Source: Anaerolineales bacterium
GTDB lineage: Bacteria; Chloroflexota; Anaerolineae; Anaerolineales; Villigracilaceae
DNA: 48,960 nucleotides
Reading direction: 5' to 3'
NCBI GenBank assembly: GCA_017985935.1
Contig: JAGNWT010000019.1
Coordinates: 1 to 48,960 of the forward strand
Position 1 is the stretch's first letter. Each line of letters opens with the position of its first letter. The notes beneath the pieces were generated by a model. It saw only the letters and a program-made list of their open reading frames with translations. It was not told the DNA's origin and searched no databases. Below, one piece after another: positions 7,256 through 15,451 of the stretch. The position numbers and the translations under genes are program-made.

Positions 7256-9133
7256 ATGGAAATTTCCGAGAAGCTGCAGGGAATCCTTGCCACCCTGCCG
7301 ACCAAGCCCGGTTGTTATATCTATCGCAATGCCGAAGAGACCATCATCTACGTCGGCAAAGCCATCAACTTGAGGAACCGCGTGCGGTCCTACTTCCACG
7401 CGGATTCGAGCCACGATGCAAAGACCCGCCGCCTTGTGCGGGATATCGCCAACATCGAGTGGATCGTGGTCGGCTCGGAACTTGAGGCGCTCATCCTTGA
7501 GATGAACCTCATCAAGAAGCACCGCCCCAAATACAATATCCGCCTCAAGGACGACAAGCGGTATCCATATATTAAGGTCCATTGGGCAGACCCCTTCCCC
7601 AAGGTCACCATCACCCGCCAAATGGAGGAGGATGGATCGCGGTATTTCGGTCCATACACATCTGCCTGGGCGGTACACCAAACCTTGGATGCCCTGCGGC
7701 GCATCTTCCCCTACCTGACCTGCGACCGCGAGATCACCGGTCTCGACAAACGCGCCTGTATCTATTACGACATCAAAAAATGCATCGCCCCTTGCATCGG
7801 CGCATCCACTCAGCAAGGATACCGCCAGATGATCTCAGACCTGATGGAATTTCTGAGCGGCAACAGCGAGAACATCGTCACCCGTTTGCAAGCCGACATG
7901 CAAAAAGCCTCGGAAGATCTGCGCTTTGAAAAAGCCGCCGCCCTGCGCGACCAACTCAAAGCCATGCAAGCCATCATCGAGAGGCAGAAGATCGTCTTTG
8001 CCACCGATTACAAAGACTCGGATGTGCTGGCGATGGCGCGGGTGGACGGTGAAGCCTGCGTGCAGATGTTCTTCATCCGCGGCGGGAAATTGATCGGGCG
8101 CGATTACTTCATTCTCGAAGGGACCGAAGACACGCCCGAAGCCGAGGTGATGGCGGAATTTGTCAAGCAGTTCTACACTGAAGCCGCGAATATTCCCGAG
8201 CAGGTGATGCTTCCGCAGGAGATCGAGCAGGAGGAAGCCAGCATCATCAGTCAGTGGCTCAGGTCGAAGCGCGGCGGCAAGAAAATGGAATTCTTTGTGC
8301 CCAAGGAAGGTCAGCCGCATGACCTGGTGCAAATGGCAGCCGAGAACGCATCGGATACTTTGCAGGCATTGCGCGCCCAGTGGCAGGCAGATACCCACAA
8401 ACAGGAAATGGCGCTCGCAGAATTGCAAAGCGCCTTGAAATTATCTGCTCCGCCAAACCGCATCGAATGCTATGACGTCAGTCACACCCAGGGCGTGGCA
8501 ACGGTCGGCGCGATGATCGTCTTTGAGCAGGGCGTGCCTTCCAAGAAACTGTATCGCAAGTTCAACATCGACAGCACCAGCATCGGCGCACCCGATGACT
8601 TTGCTTCGATGGAGGAAATGCTCACGCGCCGCTTCAGAAGGTGGAAAGGCTCACAGGAAACCGAATCAGGCCCCGGGTCCAAGCCCGACGCGTCGTTCTC
8701 CTTCCTGCCCGACCTGATCATCATCGACGGCGGTAAAGGTCAACTTGGACGCGTTGTCAAAGTCCTCGAGCAATTTGACCTGTTCGATAAAATTCCCGTG
8801 GTGGGTTTGGCAAAACAGGAAGAGGAGATCTTCTTCCCACATAACAGCCAGCCGCTGCTGCTCCCCCGCCACTCGCAGGGACTTTACCTCGTGCAGAGGA
8901 TCCGCGACGAAGCCCACCGCTACGGGATCACCGCGCATCGAAACCGACGCTCGAAACTGGGTCTTGCATCCCAGCTTGACGCCATCCCCGGCATTGGTCC
9001 CTCGCGCCGAAAAGCGCTCTTGAAACATTTCGGTTCTATGGATAAGATTAGGCAAGCCGGTCTCGAAGAACTTGCAGCAGTTCAAGGCATGAACATGAAC
9101 GCGGCAGAAAGCATCAAGGCACACCTCGAATGA
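7256..9133 (+). CDS. uvrC: Excinuclease ABC subunit C
   Basis: A 625-residue UvrC, the nuclease of nucleotide excision repair that cuts on both sides of a lesion after UvrAB loading. Domains in order: GIY-YIG nuclease (about 10-90; GCYIYRNAEETIIYVGKA and NLRNRVRSYF) for the 3' cut; UVR/UvrB-binding coil (about 200-235, FEKAAALRDQLKAMQ); RNase H-like domain for the 5' cut (about 395-550; RIECYDVSHTQG, LIIDGGKGQL and RDEAHRYGI); and helix-hairpin-helix pair at the C-terminus (IPGIGPSRRKALLKHFGS). All key motifs are present and length is normal. I use the ATG at 7256 (MEISEKLQG) because it follows the promoter; an in-frame TTG nine bases earlier is also possible. It overlaps the next gene by four bases. 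Confidence 0.97.
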   Translation: MEISEKLQGILATLPTKPGCYIYRNAEETIIYVGKAINLRNRVRSYFHADSSHDAKTRRLVRDIANIEWIVVGSELEALILEMNLIKKHRPKYNIRLKDDKRYPYIKVHWADPFPKVTITRQMEEDGSRYFGPYTSAWAVHQTLDALRRIFPYLTCDREITGLDKRACIYYDIKKCIAPCIGASTQQGYRQMISDLMEFLSGNSENIVTRLQADMQKASEDLRFEKAAALRDQLKAMQAIIERQKIVFATDYKDSDVLAMARVDGEACVQMFFIRGGKLIGRDYFILEGTEDTPEAEVMAEFVKQFYTEAANIPEQVMLPQEIEQEEASIISQWLRSKRGGKKMEFFVPKEGQPHDLVQMAAENASDTLQALRAQWQADTHKQEMALAELQSALKLSAPPNRIECYDVSHTQGVATVGAMIVFEQGVPSKKLYRKFNIDSTSIGAPDDFASMEEMLTRRFRRWKGSQETESGPGSKPDASFSFLPDLIIIDGGKGQLGRVVKVLEQFDLFDKIPVVGLAKQEEEIFFPHNSQPLLLPRHSQGLYLVQRIRDEAHRYGITAHRNRRSKLGLASQLDAIPGIGPSRRKALLKHFGSMDKIRQAGLEELAAVQGMNMNAAESIKAHLE

Positions 9134-9510
9134 AATTGGTCTGGATCGTGGACGACGACGATGAAATGGGAATCGCCATCAGTTTGATGCTCAAACTGAT
9201 CGATTGCGAGACCAGATATTTCTCTCACCCGCGCTACGCGGCCCAAGCCCTGCTTTCAGGCGGACGCCCAGACCTGATAATCCTCGATATTAATATGCCC
9301 GAGGTCAGCGGGCTGGATATGCTGGAGTTCCTGCGCCGCCGCAAAGAATGGAAGAACCTGCCGGTCATTATGCTTTCTTCTGAAGCCGCCGATCTCATCG
9401 TGGATAGAGCCATGCAGTTAGGCGCAGACGGATACATGACGAAGCCTGTTACAATTGAAGAACTTGAAAAGGCCATGTCTCAGGCCTTTTATAAACACAT
9501 CCTAAAGTGA
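9130..9510 (+). CDS. Single-domain response regulator (CheY-like)
   Basis: A 126-residue stand-alone receiver domain. The acidic cluster DDDDE (residues 8-12), phospho-acceptor D53 in IILDINMP, the Ser of IMLSSEA and the Lys of MTKPVT are all in place, so it should be phosphorylatable. There is no output domain. Its ATG overlaps the uvrC stop by four bases (ATGA), so it is translated with uvrC and probably shares its promoter. Receivers coupled to uvrC are known from gamma-proteobacteria (uvrY-uvrC), but there the regulator carries a LuxR-type HTH, which is missing here. No kinase lies nearby; a partner from the large kinase cluster some 18 kb away is only a guess. Confidence 0.9.
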   Translation: MKLVWIVDDDDEMGIAISLMLKLIDCETRYFSHPRYAAQALLSGGRPDLIILDINMPEVSGLDMLEFLRRRKEWKNLPVIMLSSEAADLIVDRAMQLGADGYMTKPVTIEELEKAMSQAFYKHILK

Positions 9511-9512
9511 GT

Positions 9513-9656
9513 ATGAAAATGACCAAAGCATCAAAAAATAACAAGCAAAACCGAAAACCTGAAAACACCCAAAGAAGGTCTGCGCAGATCTTGTTTGCGG
9601 CCTTCGCCATCATCCTGATCCTCTCCATGGTGCTCTCGGCTGTCTCCAATTACTAA
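9513..9656 (+). CDS. Small single-pass membrane protein (47 aa)
   Basis: A 47-residue reading frame starting two bases after the response-regulator stop. The first 24 residues are strongly basic and polar (MKMTKASKNNKQNRKPENTQ, then RRSAQ), followed by one hydrophobic helix (ILFAAFAIILILSMVLSAVS) and NY at the end. This is the layout of a small anchored peptide with a cytoplasmic positive tail. The ribosome site is weak (AAAGTGAG), so translation may rely on coupling to the upstream gene. I do not recognise a family. A terminator-like hairpin follows it, so it would be the last gene of the uvrC unit. Coding is supported by the clean charge/hydrophobic layout and tight spacing only. Confidence 0.6.
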   Translation: MKMTKASKNNKQNRKPENTQRRSAQILFAAFAIILILSMVLSAVSNY

Positions 9657-9685
9657 CTGCGTTCCCTCCGATTCGTCCTTTCTGT

Positions 9686-9717
9686 GCGGCACTGCTTCGC
9701 GTGCCGCGCTTTCTTTC
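9686..9717 (+). terminator. Probable intrinsic terminator of the uvrC unit
   Basis: GCGGCAC at 9686-9692 pairs with GTGCCGC at 9701-9707 around an eight-base loop, followed by a T-rich stretch (GCTTTCTTT). It separates the uvrC-regulator-small protein group from prfA. Confidence 0.65.
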
Positions 9718-9753
9718 GTAAATTTTCAACAGTTAGTTAATCATGGATAAGAC

Positions 9754-10830
9754 ATGCTCGACAAATTAAAAGCCATCGAAGAAAGATTTGAACAATTGGG
9801 CGCGGAACTGCTCGCCGTGGGCAGTGACTATCAACGCGCAGGCGAGATCAACAAGGAACGCGTGGACCTTGAGCCCCTCATTGCCAAAGCGCGCGAATAC
9901 CGCCAGGCGGTGAAAAGCCTTGAAGAAGCCAAGGAGATCATCATCACCGAGAACGATTCGGAATTGGTGTCGTTGGCAAAAGCCGATGTGGATGACCTCA
10001 CCCCAAAGATCGAAGTCCTTGAAAAAGAGATCAAGGGACTGCTCGTGCCCAAGGACCCGCGTGACGACAAGAACGTCATTGTGGAAATCCGCGCTGGCGC
10101 GGGCGGAGATGAAGCCGCCATCTTTGCTTCTGACCTTTTCCGCATGTACACCCGCTACGCAGACGGCAACCGCTGGAAGACCGAGATCATGTCTGAAAGC
10201 GCCATCGGTGTGGGCGGATACAAGGAAGTGATCTTTGAAGTGAAAGGCAAGGGCGCGTACTCGAAGTTGAAATATGAATCGGGCGTGCATCGTGTTCAAC
10301 GTGTGCCCGCCACCGAGTCACAGGGACGCATTCACACCTCCACAGCGACCGTGGCCGTCATGGCGGAAGTGGAAGATGTGGACGTTGACATCCCCGAAAC
10401 CGACATCGAGATCGAGGTCTATCGCTCATCGGGCGCGGGAGGACAGAACGTGCAAAAGAACTCCACCGCCGTGCGCCTGTATCACAAGCCGACGGGCATG
10501 ATCGTCACCTGTCAGGATGAACGCTCTCAGTTGCAGAACAAACTGCGCGCCCTGTCCATTTTGCGAGCGAGGCTGTTCGAGATCGAAGAACAGAAACGCC
10601 GCGCTGAGTTGGAAGCCGACCGCCGCTCGCAGGTCGGTTCAGGCGACCGCTCGGAAAAGATACGCACCTACAATTACCCGCAGAACCGTGTCACCGATCA
10701 CCGCATTGGGTTTTCCAGCTACAACCTGCCCGCTGTGATGGATGGTTCCATCGACCAGTTCATTGAAGAACTCTCCACCCGTGACGAGGCAGACCGTCTC
10801 GCCGCGACAGGTGTTGACGACGACGAATAA
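9754..10830 (+). CDS. prfA: Peptide chain release factor 1
   Basis: A 358-residue class I release factor that reads UAA and UAG and triggers peptide release. The anticodon-like PxT tripeptide is visible in [20 protein letters not shown], marking RF1 rather than RF2. The peptidyl-transfer motif GGQ lies in [12 protein letters not shown], and its glutamine is the site methylated by PrmC, whose gene lies 1 kb downstream. Length is normal. The start at 9754 ([16 protein letters not shown]) matches the usual N-terminus; the ribosome site is weak. The gene has terminators on its left side and a long inverted repeat on its right. Confidence 0.97.
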   Translation: MLDKLKAIEERFEQLGAELLAVGSDYQRAGEINKERVDLEPLIAKAREYRQAVKSLEEAKEIIITENDSELVSLAKADVDDLTPKIEVLEKEIKGLLVPKDPRDDKNVIVEIRAGAGGDEAAIFASDLFRMYTRYADGNRWKTEIMSESAIGVGGYKEVIFEVKGKGAYSKLKYESGVHRVQRVPATESQGRIHTSTATVAVMAEVEDVDVDIPETDIEIEVYRSSGAGGQNVQKNSTAVRLYHKPTGMIVTCQDERSQLQNKLRALSILRARLFEIEEQKRRAELEADRRSQVGSGDRSEKIRTYNYPQNRVTDHRIGFSSYNLPAVMDGSIDQFIEELSTRDEADRLAATGVDDDE

Positions 10831-10843
10831 TTTTGACTCAATC

Positions 10844-10906
10844 ACAAGGGACACAAAGTACACCAAGGGATTAAAGATCTTCCTTCGTGACCTTTGTGCC
10901 CTTTGT
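10844..10906. repeat. Long imperfect inverted repeat of the ACAAAGG/CACCAAGG type
   Basis: The gap between prfA and the ureohydrolase gene holds a long imperfect hairpin. ACAAGGG and ACACAAAG on the left pair with CTTTGTG and CCCTTTGT on the right. CACCAAGG pairs with CCTTCGTG closer in, around an AT-rich loop. There is no T-run, so it is a poor terminator. From memory, similar ACAAAGG/CACCAAGG intergenic repeats are scattered in many environmental bacterial genomes; this looks like one copy of such a repeat. Confidence 0.6.
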
Positions 10907-10933
10907 ATTTAATAAAGTACTCAGGAGATTACG

Positions 10934-11875
10934 ATGAATGATAATCCCGCATTCGGCGCAGGCCTGCAGCCCTTCATGGGCATCCCGTCTTTCATGCGTT
11001 TACCCGTTTCGCGCGAACTCCAGGGTGTGGACGTAGCAGTGATGGGCGTGCCCTTCGACAGCGGCACCTCCTATCGGACGGGAACCCGCTTCGGTCCGCG
11101 TAAGATCCGAGAAGCATCGCTCATGATCTGGGGACACAACTCCACGCTTAATGTCACACCGCTGAAAAAACTCAAAGTGGTGGACTACGGCGATGTGTCC
11201 GTCATCCCCACTTCCATCGAACACACCATGGAAGCCATCACCAAATCTGCCGACGAGATCATCAGCACAGGCACAAAGCTCATCACCCTCGGTGGTGACC
11301 ATTCCATTGCGCTGCCTCTTCTGCGCTCGCATGTCAAAAAACACGGACCCGTATCCCTCGTTCACATTGACGCGCACATCGATACCTGGGAAGCCGAATT
11401 CGAAGGCTCGCCCTACAGCCACGGCACACCCTTCCGCTATGCCCTGCAAGAGGGACTCATCCGCAAGGGCGAGTATGTGCAGATCGGCATCCGCGGCCCG
11501 CTCAGCGGTGCGAACGATTATGCAGAAGCAAAGGAACTCGGCGCGCGCACCATCACCATTCACGAAGTAATGGAAAAAGGCGTGAAGGAAATTCTCAAGG
11601 AAGTTCACGAGCGCATGACCGGTCCCACCTACGTCACCGTGGATATTGACTCAGCAGACCCGGCCTTTGCCCCAGGCACAGGCACCCCCGAGGTCGGCGG
11701 GCTGACCAGTTACCAGCTGCTTCAACTCATCCGCGGGTTGCACGGTCTTGACCTGATCGGCTTCGATCTCGTGGAAGTCTCACCGCCCTTCGATCACGCC
11801 GACATCACTGCCATTCTCGCTTCAAATATCGCTTTTGAATATCTATCCCTGCTAGCCATAAAAGAGAAGAAATGA
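10934..11875 (+). CDS. speB: Ureohydrolase family protein (agmatinase-like)
   Basis: A 313-residue member of the arginase/agmatinase family, which uses a binuclear manganese centre to split a guanidino group and release urea. Metal-binding motifs are complete: GGDHS, VHIDAHIDT and TVDIDSADPAFAPGTGTPE. FGPRKIREAS and the ending FDLVEVSPPFDHADITA are also typical. The agmatinase label gives putrescine plus urea from agmatine. However, close relatives act on guanidinobutyrate, proclavaminate or free guanidine, and sequence alone does not settle it; the symbol is tentative. A CAGGAG ribosome site lies eight bases before the ATG. The stop overlaps the prmC start by four bases, so the gene leads a speB-prmC-tsaC operon. 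Confidence 0.85.
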   Translation: MNDNPAFGAGLQPFMGIPSFMRLPVSRELQGVDVAVMGVPFDSGTSYRTGTRFGPRKIREASLMIWGHNSTLNVTPLKKLKVVDYGDVSVIPTSIEHTMEAITKSADEIISTGTKLITLGGDHSIALPLLRSHVKKHGPVSLVHIDAHIDTWEAEFEGSPYSHGTPFRYALQEGLIRKGEYVQIGIRGPLSGANDYAEAKELGARTITIHEVMEKGVKEILKEVHERMTGPTYVTVDIDSADPAFAPGTGTPEVGGLTSYQLLQLIRGLHGLDLIGFDLVEVSPPFDHADITAILASNIAFEYLSLLAIKEKK

Positions 11876-12714
11876 ACGCCGGCGAACTGCTCAGGCAATT
11901 CAATCAACAACTCCAAAATGACTCGACCGAGTTGGATGCCCAGTTGATCCTCGCGCACGTGCTCGGACATCCGCGCACATGGCTGCTCGCCCATCTGGAT
12001 GCGCATCTCACCCCGCCGCAAATTGATTCAGCTCAACAGGCATTTACCGCATTCCAAGCCGGAACTCCCCTGCCCTACATCCTCGGTCACTGGGAATTTT
12101 TCGGGCTGGACTTTGACATCAACCGGAGCGTGCTCATCCCGCGCCCCGAGACAGAGCTGCTGGTAGAAAAAGCGATCGCATGGCTGACAAGTCACCCCGA
12201 AGCCAGAACCATCGTGGATATCGGCACCGGCTCGGGTGCCATCGCGGTCACCATCGCCATGCACATCCCCAATGCCCGCATCCTCGCAACAGATATTTCT
12301 CCCGCCGCGCTTCAGGTCGCCAAGCACAACGCTGAAAAATTTCATGTCCACCATCAGATCGAATTCGTGGAATGTGACCTGCTGCCGGCATCTGCAGGCG
12401 AAAGATCCCCTTTCGATCTGATGTGCTCCAACCCGCCCTACATCCCGACCGACACCCTGCAACAACTACCCATCTTTGGGCACGAGCCAACACTCGCTCT
12501 CGATGGCGGCAGTGACGGGTTGGATATCTACCGCAGGTTGTTTGCCATCGCTTCAGACTGGCTCTCTCCAAAAGGACTGATGCTGCTCGAGATCGAATCC
12601 ACTCTGGGTCTGAAGGCGCTCAACCTCGCCTGTGATTCCTTTTTGGAAGCCTCCATCCATTTGCATCAAGACCTGACCGGCCGCGACCGACTGCTTGAGG
12701 TCATCCTCCCATGA
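11872..12714 (+). CDS. prmC: Release factor glutamine methyltransferase
   Basis: A 280-residue PrmC/HemK, which transfers a methyl group from SAM to the GGQ glutamine of release factors. The helical N-terminal domain (about 1-80, with DAQLILAHVLGHPRTWLLAH) is followed by the Rossmann methyltransferase. Its motif I is IVDIGTGSGAIAV and its active-site NPPY lies in SNPPYIPTDTL. The stretch FGLDFDINRSVLIPRPETEL is the usual family signature. It overlaps both neighbours by four bases (speB-like gene and tsaC), implying coupled translation. One of its substrates, RF1, is encoded about 1 kb upstream. Confidence 0.95.
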   Translation: MNAGELLRQFNQQLQNDSTELDAQLILAHVLGHPRTWLLAHLDAHLTPPQIDSAQQAFTAFQAGTPLPYILGHWEFFGLDFDINRSVLIPRPETELLVEKAIAWLTSHPEARTIVDIGTGSGAIAVTIAMHIPNARILATDISPAALQVAKHNAEKFHVHHQIEFVECDLLPASAGERSPFDLMCSNPPYIPTDTLQQLPIFGHEPTLALDGGSDGLDIYRRLFAIASDWLSPKGLMLLEIESTLGLKALNLACDSFLEASIHLHQDLTGRDRLLEVILP

Positions 12715-13322
12715 AAACCGAGATCGTGCCCGCTTCTGAAATTCGATCCGCGTTAACCATATTGCGTTCAGGCGGGTTGGTTGCCTTCCCGACCGATACG
12801 GTGTACGGGGTCGGCTCGCTGGCCTTCGACCAGCAAGCCATCGAATCCATATATCTGGCAAAGTCACGCCCGGTTGAAAAAGCAATTCCCGTTTTGATCG
12901 GAGACCTGCCTGACCTCGAAAAAGTTTCCGATAACATCCCAAACATGGCTCTCCGTTTTGCCGCCCGCTTCTGGCCGGGACCTCTCACCTGCGTGATCCC
13001 CAAAAATCAGATTCTCCCCGCAGCCATTTCTGCCACACCCACCGTCGCCGTGCGCATCCCAGACCACGTCGATGCCCGCGCATTGCTCCGCGCAGCGGGC
13101 CCCTTGGCAGTCACCTCTGCGAATATTTCGGGGCGGGCAAGCCCTGTAACCGCCCAGGAAGTGTACGAACAGCTCAACGGACGCATTCCACTGATCCTGG
13201 ACGGCGGAGTCACTCCGGGCGGAGTCCCATCCACGCTGGTGGACTGCACCGCCGAAAGTCCCGTCATCTTGCGTGAGGGACCAGTATCCATGCAAGACCT
13301 GCTGGCTGCGCTCAACCCGTAG
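12711..13322 (+). CDS. tsaC: L-threonylcarbamoyladenylate synthase (Sua5/YrdC/TsaC)
   Basis: A 203-residue YrdC-domain protein that makes threonylcarbamoyl-AMP from threonine, bicarbonate and ATP, the first step of t6A37 tRNA modification. The family signature FPTDTVYGVGSLAFD is near residue 25, with KSRPVEKAIPVLIGD next and the nucleotide-site TSANISGRAS further on. It is a single-domain form without the C-terminal Sua5 domain. Its ATG overlaps the prmC stop. The partner enzyme TsaD is encoded on the opposite strand just beyond a 280-bp convergent gap, so both t6A genes sit together but are transcribed separately. Confidence 0.94.
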   Translation: MKTEIVPASEIRSALTILRSGGLVAFPTDTVYGVGSLAFDQQAIESIYLAKSRPVEKAIPVLIGDLPDLEKVSDNIPNMALRFAARFWPGPLTCVIPKNQILPAAISATPTVAVRIPDHVDARALLRAAGPLAVTSANISGRASPVTAQEVYEQLNGRIPLILDGGVTPGGVPSTLVDCTAESPVILREGPVSMQDLLAALNP

Positions 13323-13354
13323 AAAATACTCTCATCCAATATTTAAGTATCACT

Positions 13355-13447
13355 CAGGTATATCTTATCTCGAAGAATATAATAGGAATTACATTCTCCC
13401 TTTCACAAACCCCGCTGCGACTTGGGCAAGTCAAAGCGGGGTTTGTG
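13355..13447 (+). ncRNA. Candidate small structured RNA, tandem unit 1
   Basis: A promoter-like CAGGTA at 13355-13360, a 17-base spacer and TATAAT at 13378-13383. Then comes the block GGAATTACATTCTCC (13385-13399), shared exactly with unit 2, and a hairpin at 13404-13447. The hairpin has 13-bp perfect outer arms (CACAAACCCCGCT and its complement) and an inner GACTT-GGGC-AAGTC stem-loop identical to unit 2. Transcription should start within the shared block. The function is unknown; it might be a processed RNA, an unusual terminator or an attenuator. Confidence 0.5.
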
Positions 13448-13495
13448 TTTAAAAGATCGGTTGAAAATTTTCTTATTGAATTCTTATTCAAAGTT

Positions 13496-13590
13496 CAGGT
13501 TATATTTAGCTCGCTCAATATAATTGGAATTACATTCTCCTAATGCAAAGCGCCGAGTGACTTGGGCAAGTCACTCGGCGCTTTGCATTA
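13496..13590 (+). ncRNA. Candidate small structured RNA, tandem unit 2
   Basis: This repeats the layout of unit 1, 141 bp further on: CAGGTT at 13496-13501, a 17-base spacer, TATAAT at 13519-13524 and the same GGAATTACATTCTCC block (13526-13540). The hairpin at 13541-13590 has an 18-bp outer stem of different sequence (beginning TAATGCAAAGCG), fused without mismatch to the same GACTT-GGGC-AAGTC core. No T-run follows. The hairpin would also form in a read-through tsaD transcript from the other strand. The rest of the 280-bp gap (13323-13354, 13448-13495) holds no gene that I can see. Confidence 0.5.
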
Positions 13591-13602
13591 ATCACAACCC
13601 GG

Positions 13603-14631
13603 TCAGGATAAAGGCCAGGTCGGGAGAACGTCCATATCCAGCTGCGAAGTGTGCCCAAGAGCGTAGCGGTGATATCCTGCAGATGCGATCATGGCAGCAT
13701 TATCGGTACACAAAGACAACGGGGGAATATGAACGGGAAACTCGGTCTGGCTTCTAAAGGTCTGGCGCAAGGCTCGATTGGCAGAAACACCGCCAGCGAC
13801 CAGGATCTCCTTCGCACCAAATTCCTGCGCGGCGTTGATGGTCTTCTTGAAAAGCACATCCACCACAGCTTTTTGGAAGGATGCCGCCAGGTCGGGAATT
13901 GGCAGTGTACTGCTTTTCTTTTGCAGTTCACGCACTTCGTACAGCACGGCGGTCTTCAAACCGCTAAATGAAAAATCCCATGAGCCCTCAAGCCAGGCGC
14001 GCGGAAATTTAAATCGATTCGGGTCGCCTTCTTCGGCAGATTTTTGAATGGCGGGTCCGCCGGGGTAGCCAAGCTCCAACAGGCGGGCGACTTTGTCGAA
14101 AGCCTCCCCAGCCGCATCGTCGAGGGTTGAACCGAGCCGTTGATAGGTCAAATGATCGGTCATGAGATTCAGCTCGGTATGTCCGCCGGATACGAGGAGA
14201 GACATCAAAGGGAATTGAGGCGCGGGCGGAATCGCATCCCCGGCATCGTGCACCCAGGCCGAGTAGAGATGCCCCTCCAGATGATTTACGCCCACCAACG
14301 GCAGTCCCGTGCCCAGCGCGAGTCCTTTGGCCATGTTCATGCCAACCACCAGCGACCCGGCGAGTCCGGGTCCCTGCGTAACGGCGAGCGCGTCAATATC
14401 CTTAAGCGTCAGGTGAGCCTGCGCAAGCGCCTGCTCCACCACCGGCATTATGCTTAAGACATGCTGGCGCGATGCCACCTCGGGATACACGCCGCCATAA
14501 CGAGCGTGGATCTCCATCTGCGAGGCGACCACCGAGGAAAGAAGCGCGCGCCCGTCTTCAATTATGGCGCAGGCGGTTTCGTCACAGGAAGTTTCAACAG
14601 CAAGTATTCGGGCAGGTTTTAATTTGTTCAT
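13603..14631 (-). CDS. tsaD: tRNA N6-adenosine threonylcarbamoyltransferase
   Basis: A 342-residue TsaD/Kae1 protein. It transfers the threonylcarbamoyl group to A37 of tRNAs reading ANN codons, with TsaB and TsaE as usual partners (not in this window). The N-terminal ASKHA motif ILAVETSCDETACAIIEDG, the family signature GGVYPEVASRQHVLSI and the metal-binding HxxxH in GVNHLEGHLYSAW are all present. LLVSGGHTELNLM and VAGGVSANRALR complete the fold. Length is normal. The start codon is one base after the stop of the AAA ATPase gene upstream, so it is the last gene of the selA operon. Confidence 0.96.
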   Translation of the reverse strand: MNKLKPARILAVETSCDETACAIIEDGRALLSSVVASQMEIHARYGGVYPEVASRQHVLSIMPVVEQALAQAHLTLKDIDALAVTQGPGLAGSLVVGMNMAKGLALGTGLPLVGVNHLEGHLYSAWVHDAGDAIPPAPQFPLMSLLVSGGHTELNLMTDHLTYQRLGSTLDDAAGEAFDKVARLLELGYPGGPAIQKSAEEGDPNRFKFPRAWLEGSWDFSFSGLKTAVLYEVRELQKKSSTLPIPDLAASFQKAVVDVLFKKTINAAQEFGAKEILVAGGVSANRALRQTFRSQTEFPVHIPPLSLCTDNAAMIASAGYHRYALGHTSQLDMDVLPTWPLS

Positions 14632-14632
14632 A

Positions 14633-15439
14633 TTAGAGATACCGTAAAAATGTTTCCGGGTTTGCGAGGAAGTCCCTCGTCAGTTTGACATGCTCAAGGT
14701 CTGCATATTGTACTTGTTTTATGGTGCCATTTTCAAAACTAAAAATAACCGCGTCAGGAAAAGCCAGGATGATCGGGGAGTGAGTGGCAATGATGAATTG
14801 AGAATTTTCCGCGACCATCTGTTTGACCGCAGAAATAAAAGCCAGTTGACGGTTGGGCGAAAGCGCAGCTTCAGGCTCATCGAGCAGGTACAAGCCTTCA
14901 GGCACAAAACGAGACTGAAACAACTTCATGAAACTTTCGCCGTGTGAGCGCTGGTCTATCCCGTCGCCATAGCGGCTTTGCATGGCATGCAGTTCGTTTC
15001 GGTATGGCGACTTGGCAAGTTCCACCGCGAGTCTTGAACGCCCGCCATATTCCGCATCGACCGCATCCAGGTCTTCACGTAGTTCATCCTGCTTTTGCCG
15101 CATCGATCGGGCGTATCCAAAAAAATCTTCGGCACGCAGAAAAAATCCTTTACGGGTGCGCTTTGTCCATGACAGGCGGAAATATTGGGCAAGCCTTCGC
15201 ACAGCAGCCAGCGAGGCATCGGTCTTGACGCTCTCGCTCCCCACCGTAATGGATTCGATGGCACACGCCAATGTCTCAAGGATCGTGGATTTGCCCGAGC
15301 CATTCTCTCCCACAAAGAAAGTGACCGGCGATTTGAAGTCCATCCCTTTGAGCGATCGAACGATCTCCAACGTGAACGGAAAAAGGCGGGTATCCTGCCC
15401 GCCAAATTCCCGAACCGTTAAAGACTTCAGATGGATCAG
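14633..15439 (-). CDS. AAA/ABC-type ATPase (RecF/SMC-like), non-ATG start likely
   Basis: A compact ATPase of about 268 residues. Walker A is FFVGENGSGKST, and the C-terminal LYLLDEPEAALSPNRQLAFI unites Walker B and D-loop. ATHSPIIL gives the switch histidine. This belongs to the family of short chromosomal SMC/RecF-like ATPases of unknown role. The start is unclear. The only usual start codon is a TTG at 15370, but it lies after the first beta-strand. The upstream in-frame sequence (IHLKSLTVREF, then LFPFTLEIVRS) is what this family normally shows, and it runs back to the peptidase stop at 15452 with no ATG, GTG or TTG. I therefore place the start at a CTG (15439) with GGAG about eight bases ahead. 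The next gene, tsaD, begins one base after its stop. Confidence 0.75.
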   Translation of the reverse strand: MIHLKSLTVREFGGQDTRLFPFTLEIVRSLKGMDFKSPVTFFVGENGSGKSTILETLACAIESITVGSESVKTDASLAAVRRLAQYFRLSWTKRTRKGFFLRAEDFFGYARSMRQKQDELREDLDAVDAEYGGRSRLAVELAKSPYRNELHAMQSRYGDGIDQRSHGESFMKLFQSRFVPEGLYLLDEPEAALSPNRQLAFISAVKQMVAENSQFIIATHSPIILAFPDAVIFSFENGTIKQVQYADLEHVKLTRDFLANPETFLRYL

Positions 15440-15451
15440 ATCCGCGCTCCG

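Noticed and set aside
13541..13590. Plain rho-independent terminator for tsaC or tsaD
   Set aside because: No T-run follows on either strand, and each of the two hairpins has its own -10 box and shared initial block, which terminators do not need.
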